In this document: positions 1 to 15,000 of the stretch, one piece after another
Numbering within the stretch: the first letter of the stretch is position 1
Layout of the letters: every line of letters begins with the position of its first letter
Assembly (NCBI RefSeq): GCF_964340395.1
Contig: NC_135550.1
Coordinates: forward strand, 22,748,676 to 22,812,675
DNA length: 64,000 bases
Direction of reading: 5' to 3'
Source: Glandiceps talaboti
Taxonomy: Eukaryota; Hemichordata; Enteropneusta; Spengelidae
The notes under the pieces: generated by a model
What the model was told of the DNA's origin: nothing
The model's input: only the letters and a program-made list of their open reading frames with translations
Databases searched by the model: none
Program-made: the position numbers and the translations under genes

Positions 1-624
1 CCGATTTATGCCGTATAGCCTTATTTTTTAATATAAGCTAAGTGTTTTTTTAAATCATTAATGGAAATGAAGAATGAGCGAGGAAGGCATAATTCACATT
101 TAATGTATATTAAATGCAAACAATTACCTTAATAACGTTATTTTTATAGGACATCGTAGGAAAGGTTAACCATTCACAGATCTACCAAGTAGCTACTAAG
201 ATAACACAACAACAACTAACGATATTGAGTCTCCCAAAGTGAATACATACCATGCACTATAGGGTTTGCTATGAAACACCTGTTACAATGATCTAATAAT
301 CGAACATTCAATTTTTCTCCGCATAAAACACGATATAAAAGGCGGTCACCATTTGAAGTTATAAAAAGAAATTCAATGGCCTTAACAAAAACTCAACTAC
401 ATGGCTTTCTTGGACAAAGCGCTAGCTAACATAAAGCTTCAGCCGAATACATGAAACTCTGCAGGGAAGTCGGTGTGATGATTACTCAACATTGTAAAGA
501 CATCGTTTACTATACATCAACTCGTTTTAGCAATATATAATTGTCGCCAGGATAAGATTGTATGCAATACAATGTTGAATAGCCATTGATGCTATGTCTC
601 TCTTTTATGTCAATCTTTTTACAG
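1..624. other. Left flank, probably intron of the WDR64-like gene
   Basis: No coding exon can be supported here. The first recognisable WDR64 exon begins at 625 after a TTTTTACAG acceptor and already corresponds to an internal part of the family protein, so this stretch is most likely intron. The N-terminal exons should lie left of the window. Confidence 0.5.
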
Positions 625-3600
625 TTATTTGGTTATTTTCAATCGGACAATGAAGACCAAGAACAAATTGTCAATGAAGAAGTTAGCGTATTCACCGTGT
701 CAAAGAAACATAGAATAGGAGAAGCTGCGGGTAAGTTTGATAGTATTGCAATGTATTGAGTCGTTGAATTAAACAATATATGTATACTGATCCAAGAGCA
801 GAACCCCATTTCGTCTTGTGGTGAGAGCCTCTATATAGTTTTTCCTTGAATACCAAATATATCTCTGTCTCTGGACATCTGCGACTTGCTATAGCCCTAA
901 AAAGTCCTCAATCATAATGAAACTAACATCTTGTATTTAAGGATGGCACGTACAATATAATTTGAATGTGTGGATCTGTGCATGGAGCTGTTTGTGCCTA
1001 GTATTTGTTTTTAGTATGACTCATCAAAATAATAATGTACAGGTGTTGCACACACACTACCTAGGTACTGTGCGTCTCTATATTAGTTGGTCGACATGGC
1101 ATGTTAGACTTTCTGGAGTCTAGCAAGTTTATTTCCAAATAATTCAAATATCTGTATACAAGTACGTTCTGTCATATACATGGATACATAGACTCGACTT
1201 GTAACACGTTCAATCACTACACTATCTAATATTATAAAACTCGCCAAATACGATGGTGAAGGGAGAGTTTCCACTTATTATAGCAATCGATGGGTCTATA
1301 AGTGTCATCTAAGGTCAGTTACCTGTATTGATGTACATATCTTGAAATCACCCTGTTAAAAACATAGGATTTAGATCAACACATCACTTAACCTCGATTT
1401 CCCGTGATGTCGTGAAACTCATGGTTACTAACGGCAACATCAAACACTGACAACAATGTTAATATCATAAAACAAATTAATGCCACGGTGTATAGCTTGC
1501 AGTAGAAAATAATCATTTTATTTGAATTTTCACAAAGTAGATTGTTGATTAGTTGAAACTAAATTAGTGGCGGTACGTTTGTTTTTATATTATTCAAGGA
1601 AACTTACAGAGTATGTATTAAATGAATATAGCATAGGACCTTGATAATATTGAGATAAAAAAATATTTCTAAATCATCACAACAGCCTCCTTCAGTCATA
1701 TTAATTTCTTACATTCATTGCGACTAACAAAGCATTATGATAGTCATGCAATTAATATAATGTGATCACTTCAAGGAAATTTACTACTCATGATTTTAAA
1801 ATAGAAGAAGTGGTGGAATGCTATTATTGTTGTGTAGTGAGAATAAATCACTGCTACAGATGCATTTTAGAGTTCATGGTCTACTATTCAACACAACAAC
1901 ACATAGGAACCATTTTGTCTCAATACCCCTGAATACTGGTTGTTACACTGACTAGCTTACAGTCAATACTCGTGTCGACTTGAAACCAGGCATATAATTG
2001 AGCACACTTAAATGGCCACGATCCTTTGTTACAGAATAGGTTCCAATCTTAGTTCTATTCTCCATACGAAACCATATAGAGAAACACAAACAAACAAATC
2101 TTTAATTGTATCACTAACATACAGACTAGACGATGAAAAGAAACACTGGAACGATTAGAAAGGATGCTCAAATTTCTGTACGCCGGGATATGGATACGAT
2201 CGGTTGAAAGTACTGAATGCATAGGAACGTACAGCAACTCACATACATATCTAGACTGCAGGCAAAGCTTAAGAAATCAAAATTAACTTTAACTCTATAT
2301 ACAATGTAGTTTGGGCAATGAATCACATCAATCGGTTTAATTTCTTTTCAACATTCTAATTCAATTTCCACGTGTACACAAATGATGTATTATAGGAGCC
2401 GTCTGAAATCGTATACTATTGTATTGCTAACTATTGTCAATTGCTCAACTAAATAAAAGTTGTGCTCGTGAAAGTAATACCTTGCCCTCCGTCCATAAAA
2501 ATGCTATGGCAACACAGGGTATACGTGTATTGAATCCTATAACGCCCTGTCTCAGCAAAGATATTGAATGGTCATTAAATGTATGGTTGTATGTATAAGT
2601 ATGATGTATTGAAGTCTTTGGACCTAAGAGGTAAAATAAATCCGCCACTAGATTATATATGATGCCCCTATTTTATCCACAAAGTGCGAAAGTCACCCTT
2701 AGCTTTTAAATCTTTGCATTGTCACTGGATTGTTAGACTTCCATTATTACTCGGTGCATTCTATGTGTTGAATCTCGTCTGAGGTTGAATGAAATGTATA
2801 TTGCAATGTGTGAGTGTGTGTCATGCGCCCAACTATAGAGAACGTGGGTATGTACAGCTATAGGCCTAATATTAAACAATGGTATCCCGGGAGAATTCTT
2901 ATTGAAGTTGAAGATAACATGGTTCTGATGGGTATTGTAAAGAGTATAAATAAAGGTGATAAATACATTTTGATTTATTTTCAGGTGATAAGAAGCGACG
3001 AGATACCATACAACGAATTGTATATAATCCTGCATCAGACATTTACCTAACGGCCTCACAGAAAGGAGTACTATGTGTATGGACGGCCAAGGTAAGTATT
3101 TTAAACTCACCAATTGCCATAATTTCCCGCCAAAATTGTTTTGGAACAAAACTTTTTAAAAGTATACTTGGCTTATTTCCCCCTCATTTTCGACCGGGAC
3201 AATATGAATTACCTATATCAATGAAACAATGTCTGGTTATCATATGTTAGGTTTTACAAAATAAGAAAAATGAATGTTAACTTGAATTTGCCTGTAACAC
3301 GCGGCTGACACCTGGGCCTGATATATTAAAAATGCAGTAGTAGAAGTGAGGTTATGCACGTTATATGTACACTATTAATTATCTGATAATTAACTTGATC
3401 ATTAAATAAATACACAATTAGTTGTTTATTATATTAGGGGAAAAAACTACACTCCACCGTGAGAGCTTCATGGGCTGTTCAAATTTACAAAATGCTAATT
3501 CAGTGTAGTTCAAATTGACACACACTGATTCAATATGTGAAAGTACACCTGAAAGTTCAGAAGACAGCTTTACATTTAGTTACATAAGATCTGTACAAAT

Positions 3601-4660
3601 AGAAAAAGTGTTTCCCCATTAAAATGAAAACTTTTTTCTCGGTTATTGTCAATGTAATGAACCATCTTCACCCATCTTTCCGCATCGGACCATCAATAAA
3701 AATTGCTCTTTCGTAAAACATGAAGGTCAAGTGAAATGTTGTTGATATTCAGGTAGCCTACATATACATTTGTAATCACATATGTACTTTTACTGTAATA
3801 GCATTTTCCTTCACATTTCAGAACATGCGTTTGCAATCGTGCTGTGACGTCAATGTAAGTAGACAAACCTTTATCAGTAGAACATGTACAAGTAGTGTAT
3901 TTTGTAATGGCTGAGACACTTAAAGAATTATTACCATTCATGTTAGCATCGTCAAATGGTTGCTGTTACATGATGTAACATTGTATGCTATTACAAAATC
4001 GATAGCCCTAGAGAATGGTAATATCATTCAGCTGGTCATCAAAACTACACAATGATGAATGTGCATATACAGTCACTATGTTTAGAACTTGGTCGTTTAC
4101 TGTCCTACAATAAACTTTCAGTGCGAAAATCTTATCGTACAAATCACCATTCCCTTTTATCACTGCAATATACATGGTCACAATACATTTTTCTTTAAGT
4201 TACGTCAACCATTTCAGTCAATATATAGCGATGGAAAGATTACTCAGTTCCAATTAAAGCATGTACGATGGAAAGGAGTTTCCCTTCCATTGTCTATAAC
4301 TAAAGAGTTTATTCAGCTTATAACAAATACTACTTGTATTTACTGCAATGTGTATAACTTCGTAACATTGTGTAAGTTGAGTGAAATTGTTATATGTTAC
4401 AGCAACAACGTGTACATTCTGGTTTCGCGAAGCTGATATGTTTAACCTTTGCACAATTCTATAAGTTGATTTTTAACTGTATTTTTTTTGCATATGTTAT
4501 AATTACAGGAGTCAGCATGGGTGACAGGAATAGATTATTTACCCAGTATAAGAAAAGTAGCTGCCATAACAGAGAGAAGTATAGCAATATGGGACAACAG
4601 ATCAAAGGGAAAGGCTCCTGTAAGTTTGCTTGGCATAGTTTAGATTGTGTTGAGTACTTC

Positions 4661-4712
<52 letters not shown>

Positions 4713-7700
4713 AATACAAGGTATTGAACACTGTATATGTCAGTACATTGAAATAGCTTTATACGTATTTGTATATCCATTCTCATCATTGCATCGTGTA
4801 TTGTTGTAGAGTCATCATGTATAAGCACTACTTATACCACGTTATCACATAAGATGCTTATTCAACATACTAGTAGTTTTTAATGTACCTAACGTCTGTG
4901 TTCGATTTTCTTTTCACAGAGTAATTTCGTCATCAAACCATTGGAGCACTCACCACAGTGTATGACGTATGTACCATATAGTAATAATATGCATGAAGAT
5001 TGTTTACTTATCGGGGATGACGAAGGCTACATCAATCTCGTTACCATAGCAGCCAAAGATCTCAATACTAAGAATGCCAAGATAGACAAGAAAAACCCAC
5101 TGAATCTGTGCCTAGATCCTGCCACGCTTAGCTAGTAAGTACTTGTATTGATGGTATTGTAATAATTAAGAAATAGAACCTTGTGAAGATCGATTCCAGA
5201 GATTATTAGAAATCTGTGGTTGTTCCACGCTGTAAAAGTCAACATTACTTCATTAATTTACACCTTGATGATGTTCATTAAGTGATGCTTTACGCAAATC
5301 TGATATGCAATTCCCTTTCGTATATAGAATGCTAAATGAATGACTAGTCTAAGATTGCATTTAAGTTGATAACTTCAATATTATTACAAATCTCAATCTG
5401 TCACTCTCAGCTCTGTCATTCCAAATGATAGAAACATATAGCCAATCCATATGTTAAGATATAAAGTTAGATGAAACATTACTCTAGCATTCATTTACTA
5501 TGACTTTCTTTTCACAGTCCTATTCATAGAAGAAAGCTACATGATGACTGGGTCATAATGGTAAGTTTGTAAATATCTCCTGTATAATAACATTTCGATG
5601 AAAACGTTAAAAAATCCAATCTTTCGTTGCAAATCTAATATTGGTAGTATGAATGGAAATATATCATACACAACGAATATGAATGGTGTTTCTGATGAAT
5701 ATATATTACTCTATGTGATAATATAGTTAGCATATTCATTTTTAGTAACACCATTCGTGTATCCATACGGTATATCTAATTTATGAATATACTATAAATA
5801 TGGAGGCACTCATACAAGGAAGATTACAGTGTCATATATAACAATAAACGATAAAATTGCTTGCAAACATTAAGTTTTGACATCGACTAGCTGCATAATA
5901 TACTGGCAGACTATGGCATCGTTCGATAACAGCACATGGCATAGACTAAAATGATATGTTTAATTTTGGCCTTGATTGCGCGCCATAGATGTGTTTCGGA
6001 AGTACACTTTCATAGTTTTTACCTCGACATCTTTACAAATGTAACACTTTTATGCTGCCTTTGGGGTGAGTTTACATTCAACTATTTTCACTTCTTTTTC
6101 AGGTTAAATATTTTCCTGAACTCAGGTGCTTTGCCTCATGTTCACCCGGTAGTACCAATTCTTTTGTTCTCGAAGACGTGGAGAGAATTACAGATAATCA
6201 GTAAGTTACTTACCCTATATAGAACTATGACATGTAAAATAGTGAGTCGTGTACAAGCTGATGGTAAACTTGCTACAAAATATTGAATAATTAGTTACAT
6301 AGATATTTAACTTTAATGTGTGAATAACAACATATTACAAAACATTTATTAAAAAACAACAATCCCAAAACCAATCCAGATTAAAATAAAAACACAATGT
6401 AGTACTGTATGTCTGTGAATGGAATGTATTGTCCTCACAGCCAACACAACGTACATGTATTTAGTAGGTAATACCTCTTTAATGACATCACTAACCGCGA
6501 CGCTTGGCTTTTTGAGGGATAATTTATGTTCGAATGATGTACTCCATAAAATGAGAGTGCGGATGTACAAACTGACATGAAGAAAACACAGACAGTTTGC
6601 AAGACATGCATTATCATGCCAAGTCACGTGTATGACGTCAATGTACAATATATATTGTAATACTGTGTCTCTGGAAGATTTATCGAATTTACTAATTTGA
6701 TGATACATGTTCTATAATTAGATTATATTCATGGAGAGTAAATGGACCTTGTAAAGGAAGATTTAGTAGTTGGCAGGAGTTCACTGACCCACGACCATAT
6801 CGATTGTTAAACCTATCATATATTACCCGACGTAGAACAAGAATCAAATGTATAATACAACATAATAACACTCGTGCGACAAGCACTAGATTCCTGTTGT
6901 CACTAGCAACTAGTAAACGGACAGTATGTGAAGGTAATCTGAATAACGCCGTCCATTACTCTTACATTAATCTTTGCAGGCCAATTAGACAAACAGTTAG
7001 CATATCAAAAGGAGTCAATTGCTTTGATTACTGCGCCAAGGCCAATATCATAGCCACTGGTTGCGGGGATAAGGTCATCCGAATCTGGCATCCACATATC
7101 TTTACGAGACCAACAGGGAAAATGATAGGTCATTTGTTCACCATTATCGACATTGCGATCAACGAAAAAGATCAGCATGTTATCAGTCTTTCTACTGCAA
7201 GGGTAAGTAAATCATAATTCTCGGCTAATTAAAATCTCACACAACCCACACTAGTAGTCATGCTTTGGTGAGAAACTATCTTGTGGTCACCAAACTGTCT
7301 AAGAACCCTTTGTTTCACTATATTTTCAGTACAAAGGCGTAAGTGATGGATAGTGAGATTCACGAAAGCAATTTCACTTTCCAGTCATTTTGGCACTTTT
7401 GTCCCACGTGATGCACGTAGTCTGTTGTAGAACGTTGCAAATGTAATGTATTAGAAGAACTGTAACAATAATTCTTATTGTTTTAATAAAAAACTTTGGG
7501 AGCTCCATTCGAAAATTGTATAATCTATTTGTATGTGCAAGAACAACAACAACTAAGAAAATAAGTTATTCCCGAAAGACTTAAAAATTAACATTACCGC
7601 ATCATGTTGTTTGGGCAACAGACGTTGCAAGAAATCATAACTTATATCACCTTACACCTCTTTTCTTTTACACTACATCAACACATCATATGATATCGAA

Positions 7701-10700
7701 TGTCTAGCTAGCGCCACCATGCGACATCCATACCTTTGTATAGATATTTTTTATGTCTGACATGCTAAGATCTGCTAACGCTGTTCCTATCTATTCATAT
7801 TCCAGGTATTCAGGATATGGGACATACATACATTGACAAGTCTCCAAGTATTTACCGACAATGAAGAACGACCTGGAGAAAAGAGGATACATTGTATGAT
7901 TTTCGATGACAAACATGAAAGATTGGTCACAGGTAATACTAGTACTTAATAACTAGCAATACTAGACACAAAAACAGTTAGTAAAAGTGTATTACATGAA
8001 ATGTGTCATTTAACGATTTTCTTGGCAACATCATGATGAAAATTCCAAATGACAATAGTAACCCACAAACACATATGTGGTTACATGCAATATAGAAATT
8101 CACTCAACACTTTTACTGCTTTGATATTTTGACGACGTCGAAAATAAGTGAAGTTACAAATCTGTTCCTTTCCTGCAGAGACATCTCATCCACGACGTAG
8201 TTTTCATTGTTATAAGATGTGTTGTGAATTAATCATTTAGAATAACGTCGTTTCTATTTTGTTCGGCTTCATAGGTTCCAGTGTGTTAGACGCCTGGCCG
8301 TTAACGCGAGCCGTTCAAGACACTATGCAAGTACCACACACCCACGATAGGCCGATAACACAGACATTATTCAATAGAGAACTGAATCAAGTTGTTTCTG
8401 TGTGTTCAGAATCAATCATAAAGGTATGTATGAAACATGGTTTGCCCTACGAAATCTGTGAATTATACCATTGGTTCTTCACAATTTAAAACCAAAAAAC
8501 GTAACTAACATACACGTGGTTTGATTATCATAATATTAGTAACATGAAATTAATAAATATTCCTAAACTAGTGTCTGTATGTATTTGAGGTATGTTGGCA
8601 CTCTACTATATACTCAGTAGCCTTTTAATCGTCAACATGACTTTTGTATTTGTAGGTGTGGGAAATGGAAGCTGGTCGACAAGTGTATCAAATAGCTGAA
8701 GCACATGGTCCGAATATTGAGGTGACGTCTATTGCTCTCGATAAGACAGGATATAGACTGGCCTCAGGTGCTTTTGATGGTAAGCATATATATATATTAG
8801 TTTATTATTTGATCAATGTCGTGGGATTCAATCTTAGTTACCAAATCGTAAGATTTATCGATGGGAAAGAACTCATGAGGGTAAATACTAGTATATGATA
8901 GTACAATCTGACAAAAAGAACCAAACGGTGTTTTTATGAAATTATGAAAATTCGAAATGACATACATATAGAAATAATTCGTTACTAACCATATATAGTA
9001 TACGTTGATATGTGACTCAGTCGCCCCCGATTTTATTTATGTCTGCGACATTGTGTAATATCTTTCTATATGACTCCCAATACGATTCGTGTGTTCTTTG
9101 TAGGATCTATTAAAGTGTGGGACTTTGGTAGTGGTCAAGAAATCCGTAACTGGACCGTACCACACGATCCGGAAGAAGATCTAAGCGTTACAGGCTTACA
9201 GTACTGCATTATAAAGGACAAGAGATGCCTTATTACCATTGGCTGGAACAACAAACTCAGGATGTTAGAGGTAAACGATTCTCAAAAAAAAATTGTCCTT
9301 CCTACTCCATTCGGGACAACATTTTTTACAATGTAACTTAATAGTCTAAACGCTTTCTTTAATTGGTTGAAACTGCTCGATGTGATGCGGCGTCCTAAAG
9401 CATTCTATTTATACCAGAGAGATGGTCATAACTTAAGTATATGTTGTTGTTTTGTTCATCTCTAGGACCAACATGATGGTGATTTGTTGTTTATGATGGA
9501 CTTTAGTGATATCTACTACTGGCCTCAGGAAATACCGAGTACACCTCAGTCACCAAATATCTTCAGTCGAGTTTCACCCCTTCCTGGAATAGGACAGGGC
9601 TCAGCACAAATTACAAACATATTTAGTAAGGTATGTTATCAAAAATGGTAATCACACATGCAAAAAACAAACAAACAAACAAACAAACAAACTGTTAACC
9701 AATTCAGCTGCTATTCCACAATACCACACCTTTATTCTTTTGTATTTTGTTTCATTATTGAAAAAAAAAATGACAATGAACAATGAAAATGAGAATTTTA
9801 TTTTCTTATTTTCAGGAAAATATTCTGTTCACTCATGAAATAAGTTGCATGGATATACTCCATTCAGGTGGTGTACTAGCCACTGGCACATCAAACGGAA
9901 ACACGATATTATGGGATATAGAAGAATGCGCAGTCAATAAAGTGTAAGTTTTTCAATTCCACCTCTTCACATGTTTTGGTAAAGAGTTTTTGCTCGGAAC
10001 AGCTGTATTTTGAACTGTTTTACCTATTTTTAATCCGATGCTCCGTGTATATACACAGTTTACGTTCAGTAAATTTCTTTTAGTCACTTCAATGTACAAA
10101 TTTGTGCAATTGTTTCTTAGAAACCGAATCCCTTTAATCTGAAAAATCATCCCTTATCAGTTTCATGTGAGAATCAAATACAAATATATTTGAGATTTAT
10201 CCAGAAGTCTTTATCTTTATCTGGATGAAAATTAACAAGTCCATGAAACATAACGATTTATGATAACATTGTGTTTGTCTAGGTTGAAGCTGCCTGATCA
10301 TGCCATTGCAAGTAATAATAGCAGCAGGGAAAGTGATACCAGAGAAGGAAATAAAAGAAAACCAGCGAATGCCAAGAGAGTAAATGCCTTAAGATTTCTC
10401 GTCCACAAAACGAGACGCCCCGACCCAGCCTATATCAAGTAAGTTGAAATTATATAATTAGTTATATGTTACTCAGAATTGGTAGAATTACTTGGTGTAA
10501 CAAGGATATTTATCTTGAGTGCGTGGAACATAATAGACATGGTGATTTGATGCTGCAGTACTACTAGTACATGTAGTAGACTGTACCCAACATCGTATCA
10601 TTCTGCCCTCATCGGTCAGTTCTTTTTTCTTTTCTTTTTTGTGAGTACTGACTGATGGAGCGACACGCGACACGTTGTAGATTAAAGCTGCAGCAATCAT

Positions 10701-11995
10701 AATCATGATGATGGCAATAATACTAATGGCATTACTGTATTATTTGTAGGAAACTGACTGGTCACGTATCAGGTGCCAATTCACCAGATGACAACTCAGG
10801 CAAAGAGAAAGAAACAGAAGAGGTGAGAATTTGAAAATACAGATGATATGTATATAATTTATATAACGTATATTGTATAGGTTGTATATCGGATAATTTC
10901 GTGGCCTATGATAAAACGTCAAGTATGATATTTGAACGTTTAGATGTTTCCTTATTTAATTTGATGTTTATCAATGCAGCTTCCTAGCAAATGTTGACAT
11001 TTTAACTAATACTAAGGCATTCTGGTACTGAGCTTTGTAACATTTGCATATTTTCTCTTTAATTTTTGATACACAGACTAAGGAATTGCCAGACAGTACA
11101 GATACAAGTGGGAGAGAAAGCATAAACAGTCAACATGAGTCCATTAAAGGAGGTATGAAATCGACTTCTTCTGTCTTACAACACCACAGATCACTACAGA
11201 AAGGCGATCTGATATAGCGCTCAACATTTGTTGTACGGAAATCTTTACTTCGTAACGACTTCGTAAAACTCATTGGACGCTTTAGGCAATGACCCGTCTT
11301 CGTTACTAACTCGAATTACCCAACTGATGTCAAGTCATTTGATTAAAACAAGTTATATGTATACATAACACGATTCTCCTGCCTTGACGATTAATAATTG
11401 CAGTGTGCAATAGTCAGTTCTAAAAATAGTATCCGTTTATCAATAAAACACTGGAATTAAATATCTTTATCAACATGTAGATCTGAACAATGAAGATGGT
11501 GACAATGTTGATGGGATGCCCAAGGATGACGATGCAAGTGAACAAGGTGAACCAAAAGATGAGGAGGAGGAGGAAGATTTTGAAAATATTGATCCAGAAG
11601 CAACGATGATAGTATCTGTGTATGATCCAGTATTAGTAACCTGTCATACTGATTCGTATATACGATTTTGGACGATGGAGGTGAGTTCTCAACTTCAGGT
11701 CTTGAAACACACATTCTTATTGTCCTGTATACCGATATTACACCACGGTCCATTTCGTCATAATGGCCGATTCGTTTCACTTGAAATTGTTGTACCACCT
11801 GTTGATTGAAATATTAGTTGAGGTGTAGAACTGAATATCAAAGAGCCTACACTGTCAATCCAAAATTCGTTAAATCTGTTTGAACTATGAGCTTAACTCA
11901 AGATGTAGTTTATATTAAATTTATATTAAAGCTAATTAACTTCCACTCTCTCTATCTCTCTCCCCAACTCACTCACCTCTCTGTCCGTCCGTCCT

Positions 11996-12068
<73 letters not shown>

Positions 12069-15000
12069 ATGTTTCTCACGCTTTCACATTTTATCATTCC
12101 CCAGGGCGATATGATAAGACAAGTGGCAGCCATGACAAGACGACAGGGATCACCAGTAACAGCAGTGTGTGCTGATGAAGATTGCCATGTTATGATCACA
12201 GGCGACCACAGTAAGTAATGACGTCATGATTATCAGTGCTTGTAAAGTTAGAACCACGGTATATGCTACGTCACACCTGTTTGATGTTATACATTGAGAT
12301 TGAGAGACTCAATGCGGTCAACTTACCGTATTCAGGCTAATGCTGTCACTTAGCAAGACATGAACCATTTGTCCCTCTGTTTTCTGTCGAACTGTGTATG
12401 AAATAAAGGAATTTTTTTTAGCTAGGAATGGCTCTGTTATCATAGTGGATAACACATTCGATTACTATTTTTTCTACACAGAGGGTTACTTGACCATGTG
12501 GGACGTTGGCCACTTCTTGGAAGATCCACAATCAGAGGAAAAGGTATTTATGCAAACATTTATTATTCATACAGAGTGTATACGATGCAGTTCATTATGT
12601 TCATTGCTGTATTATGGCGATGTATTCCGACGAAATGATTCACACATCTAGTTTTACTTGAATGTATAAATGATGAAACTTTATTTGTTACAAATTGTGC
12701 AATCATTATTATATTTATAGTCTGATAAAATGCATAGTCAGGGTTATGTAAGAAATTGTCATGGCACGTGAGAACTTGATATTCATGTTTGATCAACGAA
12801 TTCTTCATTGAAGTTTGATAACTTAAAAAATTAAATCTACGCTGTTAGAAGACTTTCTCGAGTTGTCTCACTCACAGTTTGGTGAAATTCACCCCGTAGG
12901 AGTCTAAGCTAACATTGTATGTGGCATGGTTTAACATGACAAACGTTAGTAACTTTTGAGTAGAAGTAACTAAATTTAAACATAACATAGCATAACAGAC
13001 TGGGTTAATGCACAATTCTGACATTTTTGCCCTTTTTTTTAAAATTTACTATACTTCCTTTCTTAAACAGGGCACCTTGAAGCAGTTGCTAAGCTGGCGA
13101 GCTCATTTGACAAAAGTAGTTGCGTTGACTTACATTGACCGCATGAGGGCTATTATGTCAGCATCTACCGACGGCTCTGTAAGGTATGGAAAAACTTAGA
13201 GATGTCAGTTGACTATCACAATGAGACATGTGAAGTATACACGTTATCCTTTATCAAATTTAATTAACTTAACTCTGACTTAATGAATACGAAGAAGTAA
13301 TGACAGATGAAAATATAATAAATGTCATTGAACTTTATCATTGGTCAGCAGCCAGATTCAGCATGTAACGTTGAAGTTTCTTCTTTGTTTGGTTAAATAG
13401 GATGTGGTTTGGTGGTGAACATTCTCGTGGACATTTCATGGGTTTCTTTGGTCAGCATAGACCATGGAACTTTCCGAACACAGAGAGGGCGATTACACCT
13501 GTGTTGCCGTATGACATCAGCGAAAGACCGATGAAACCACCAAGAAGCAAAAGTGCTACACAGAAAGCCAAACGGGTACAGCATTATGAGTACCCGCTTA
13601 GATTCAACGAAGAAAGGTGAGGCTGTCGTTTACATTTCCAACATTAATCACTTTCTTACACGTTCATCGACGAAGTGAGAATAGTATGTAAACATTCGTA
13701 CTCGAAGAGTATCAAAACGAGCTAAATCGTCCGATTATAAGTTTGCACCATAAGTTACCTCTCAAAGCCATATAGCATAGTCAATTCAACAACCATTTCA
13801 ATATTGTGATAGAAATAACTGTTTCACAACACGTCGTTTTATCAGATTTGGAAAATTAAAACTGGCTTTGAAGACTTGGGAGAATCTTTCCTTATAGGCT
13901 ACAAAAATGGACATATCATATTCCCTTACTATACACCAGCTCTGCTATACACTTGACCCCATCGGATAAATCGAATTATACAAATCACGTCTAATCTCCA
14001 TGATTTCCATTTTTACCTTGTAGGTGGAAACCTTTTAGAAGGTCGGCATACCTTCAGAAACCTCCGAAACCTAAACTAAGTGTAATGGAGCCTGAAGACA
14101 AGAAGTTCTTTAATGCTCTGAGGAAACCTCAATTTTACAACGATCATTTAGAATATGTCAAAGCAGCTGACGCTGAAACTGGTGCTGTCTTTAGGTCATT
14201 GCCTGTCTACAGGGTAAGTATTACATTCTGACAGATGGTTTGATTCATTCTGCCTCATTTTGATAAAGAATACTGTTTTAAACACTTTCGATGATCTTCA
14301 GAACTTGATTCACATATTATATTTTTTTAATGTATTGTGTTTGTACCAGTTTTCCGTCTTGACCATACTTTTCACTGTCACTGGTAAACTTGTGAAATAT
14401 TTTCTGTATGCCCGATTTTTCCCTAGACTTCTAAACACGTACCTTTTCATGACAAACTTTCAGATTCATACGCCTCAAAGAATGAATACACCTGCCATTG
14501 ATTTTGGTCTGTCTCCTTCGCAAGAAAACCAAGCATATTTGTTTGCTGCCCCAGGTAAACTAAATAGAGCATCACCGACCAAAGATCTAGGAAGGGTAAG
14601 TCGCTCAATAGCTTGTTTGATGAACTTTTTGAACATTTACCTGCAAAATTTGGATATCCAAACACACGTTTCAGCGACTATACATGAAGAATTTGGTGAC
14701 GTCATACCGTTACTTTTACCAATATAATGTAACAACTTTAAGAATGTAACTTAAAATTCTGCTTTTCAATACATGCCAAACTTAGTTGTTGTAGATGCTT
14801 GAATGTAAATCGGTGCCAAAACAAATAATGTCGGATAGTGCCTAAAGAAACAGACAAATTAACAAATACGTTATATTTCTCTTTTAAAATGACGAACTTC
14901 TAGCGCCGGACACTTTATCGTGTAAAGGTATTGGTAAAATCAATTCCATCTCTTTGCATGTAGTTGCAATGCGTAGTTAAACAGAAAGATGACAATATGC

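Noticed and set aside
4640-4828. Polyglutamine/polyasparagine/polyleucine open frames
   Set aside because: Produced by the TTG microsatellite in an intron; all frames on both strands are open only through the repeat.
5640-5800. Possible MITE in WDR64 intron around the GAATGGTGTT/AACACCATTC pair
   Set aside because: The inverted match is short and does not extend to consistent ends or a target-site duplication.
6722-6930. Separate WDR64 exon between 6200 and 6980
   Set aside because: The residues are unlike the family, and direct splicing of 6200 to 6980 gives the expected DNQPIRQ join. Kept only as a possible alternative extension.
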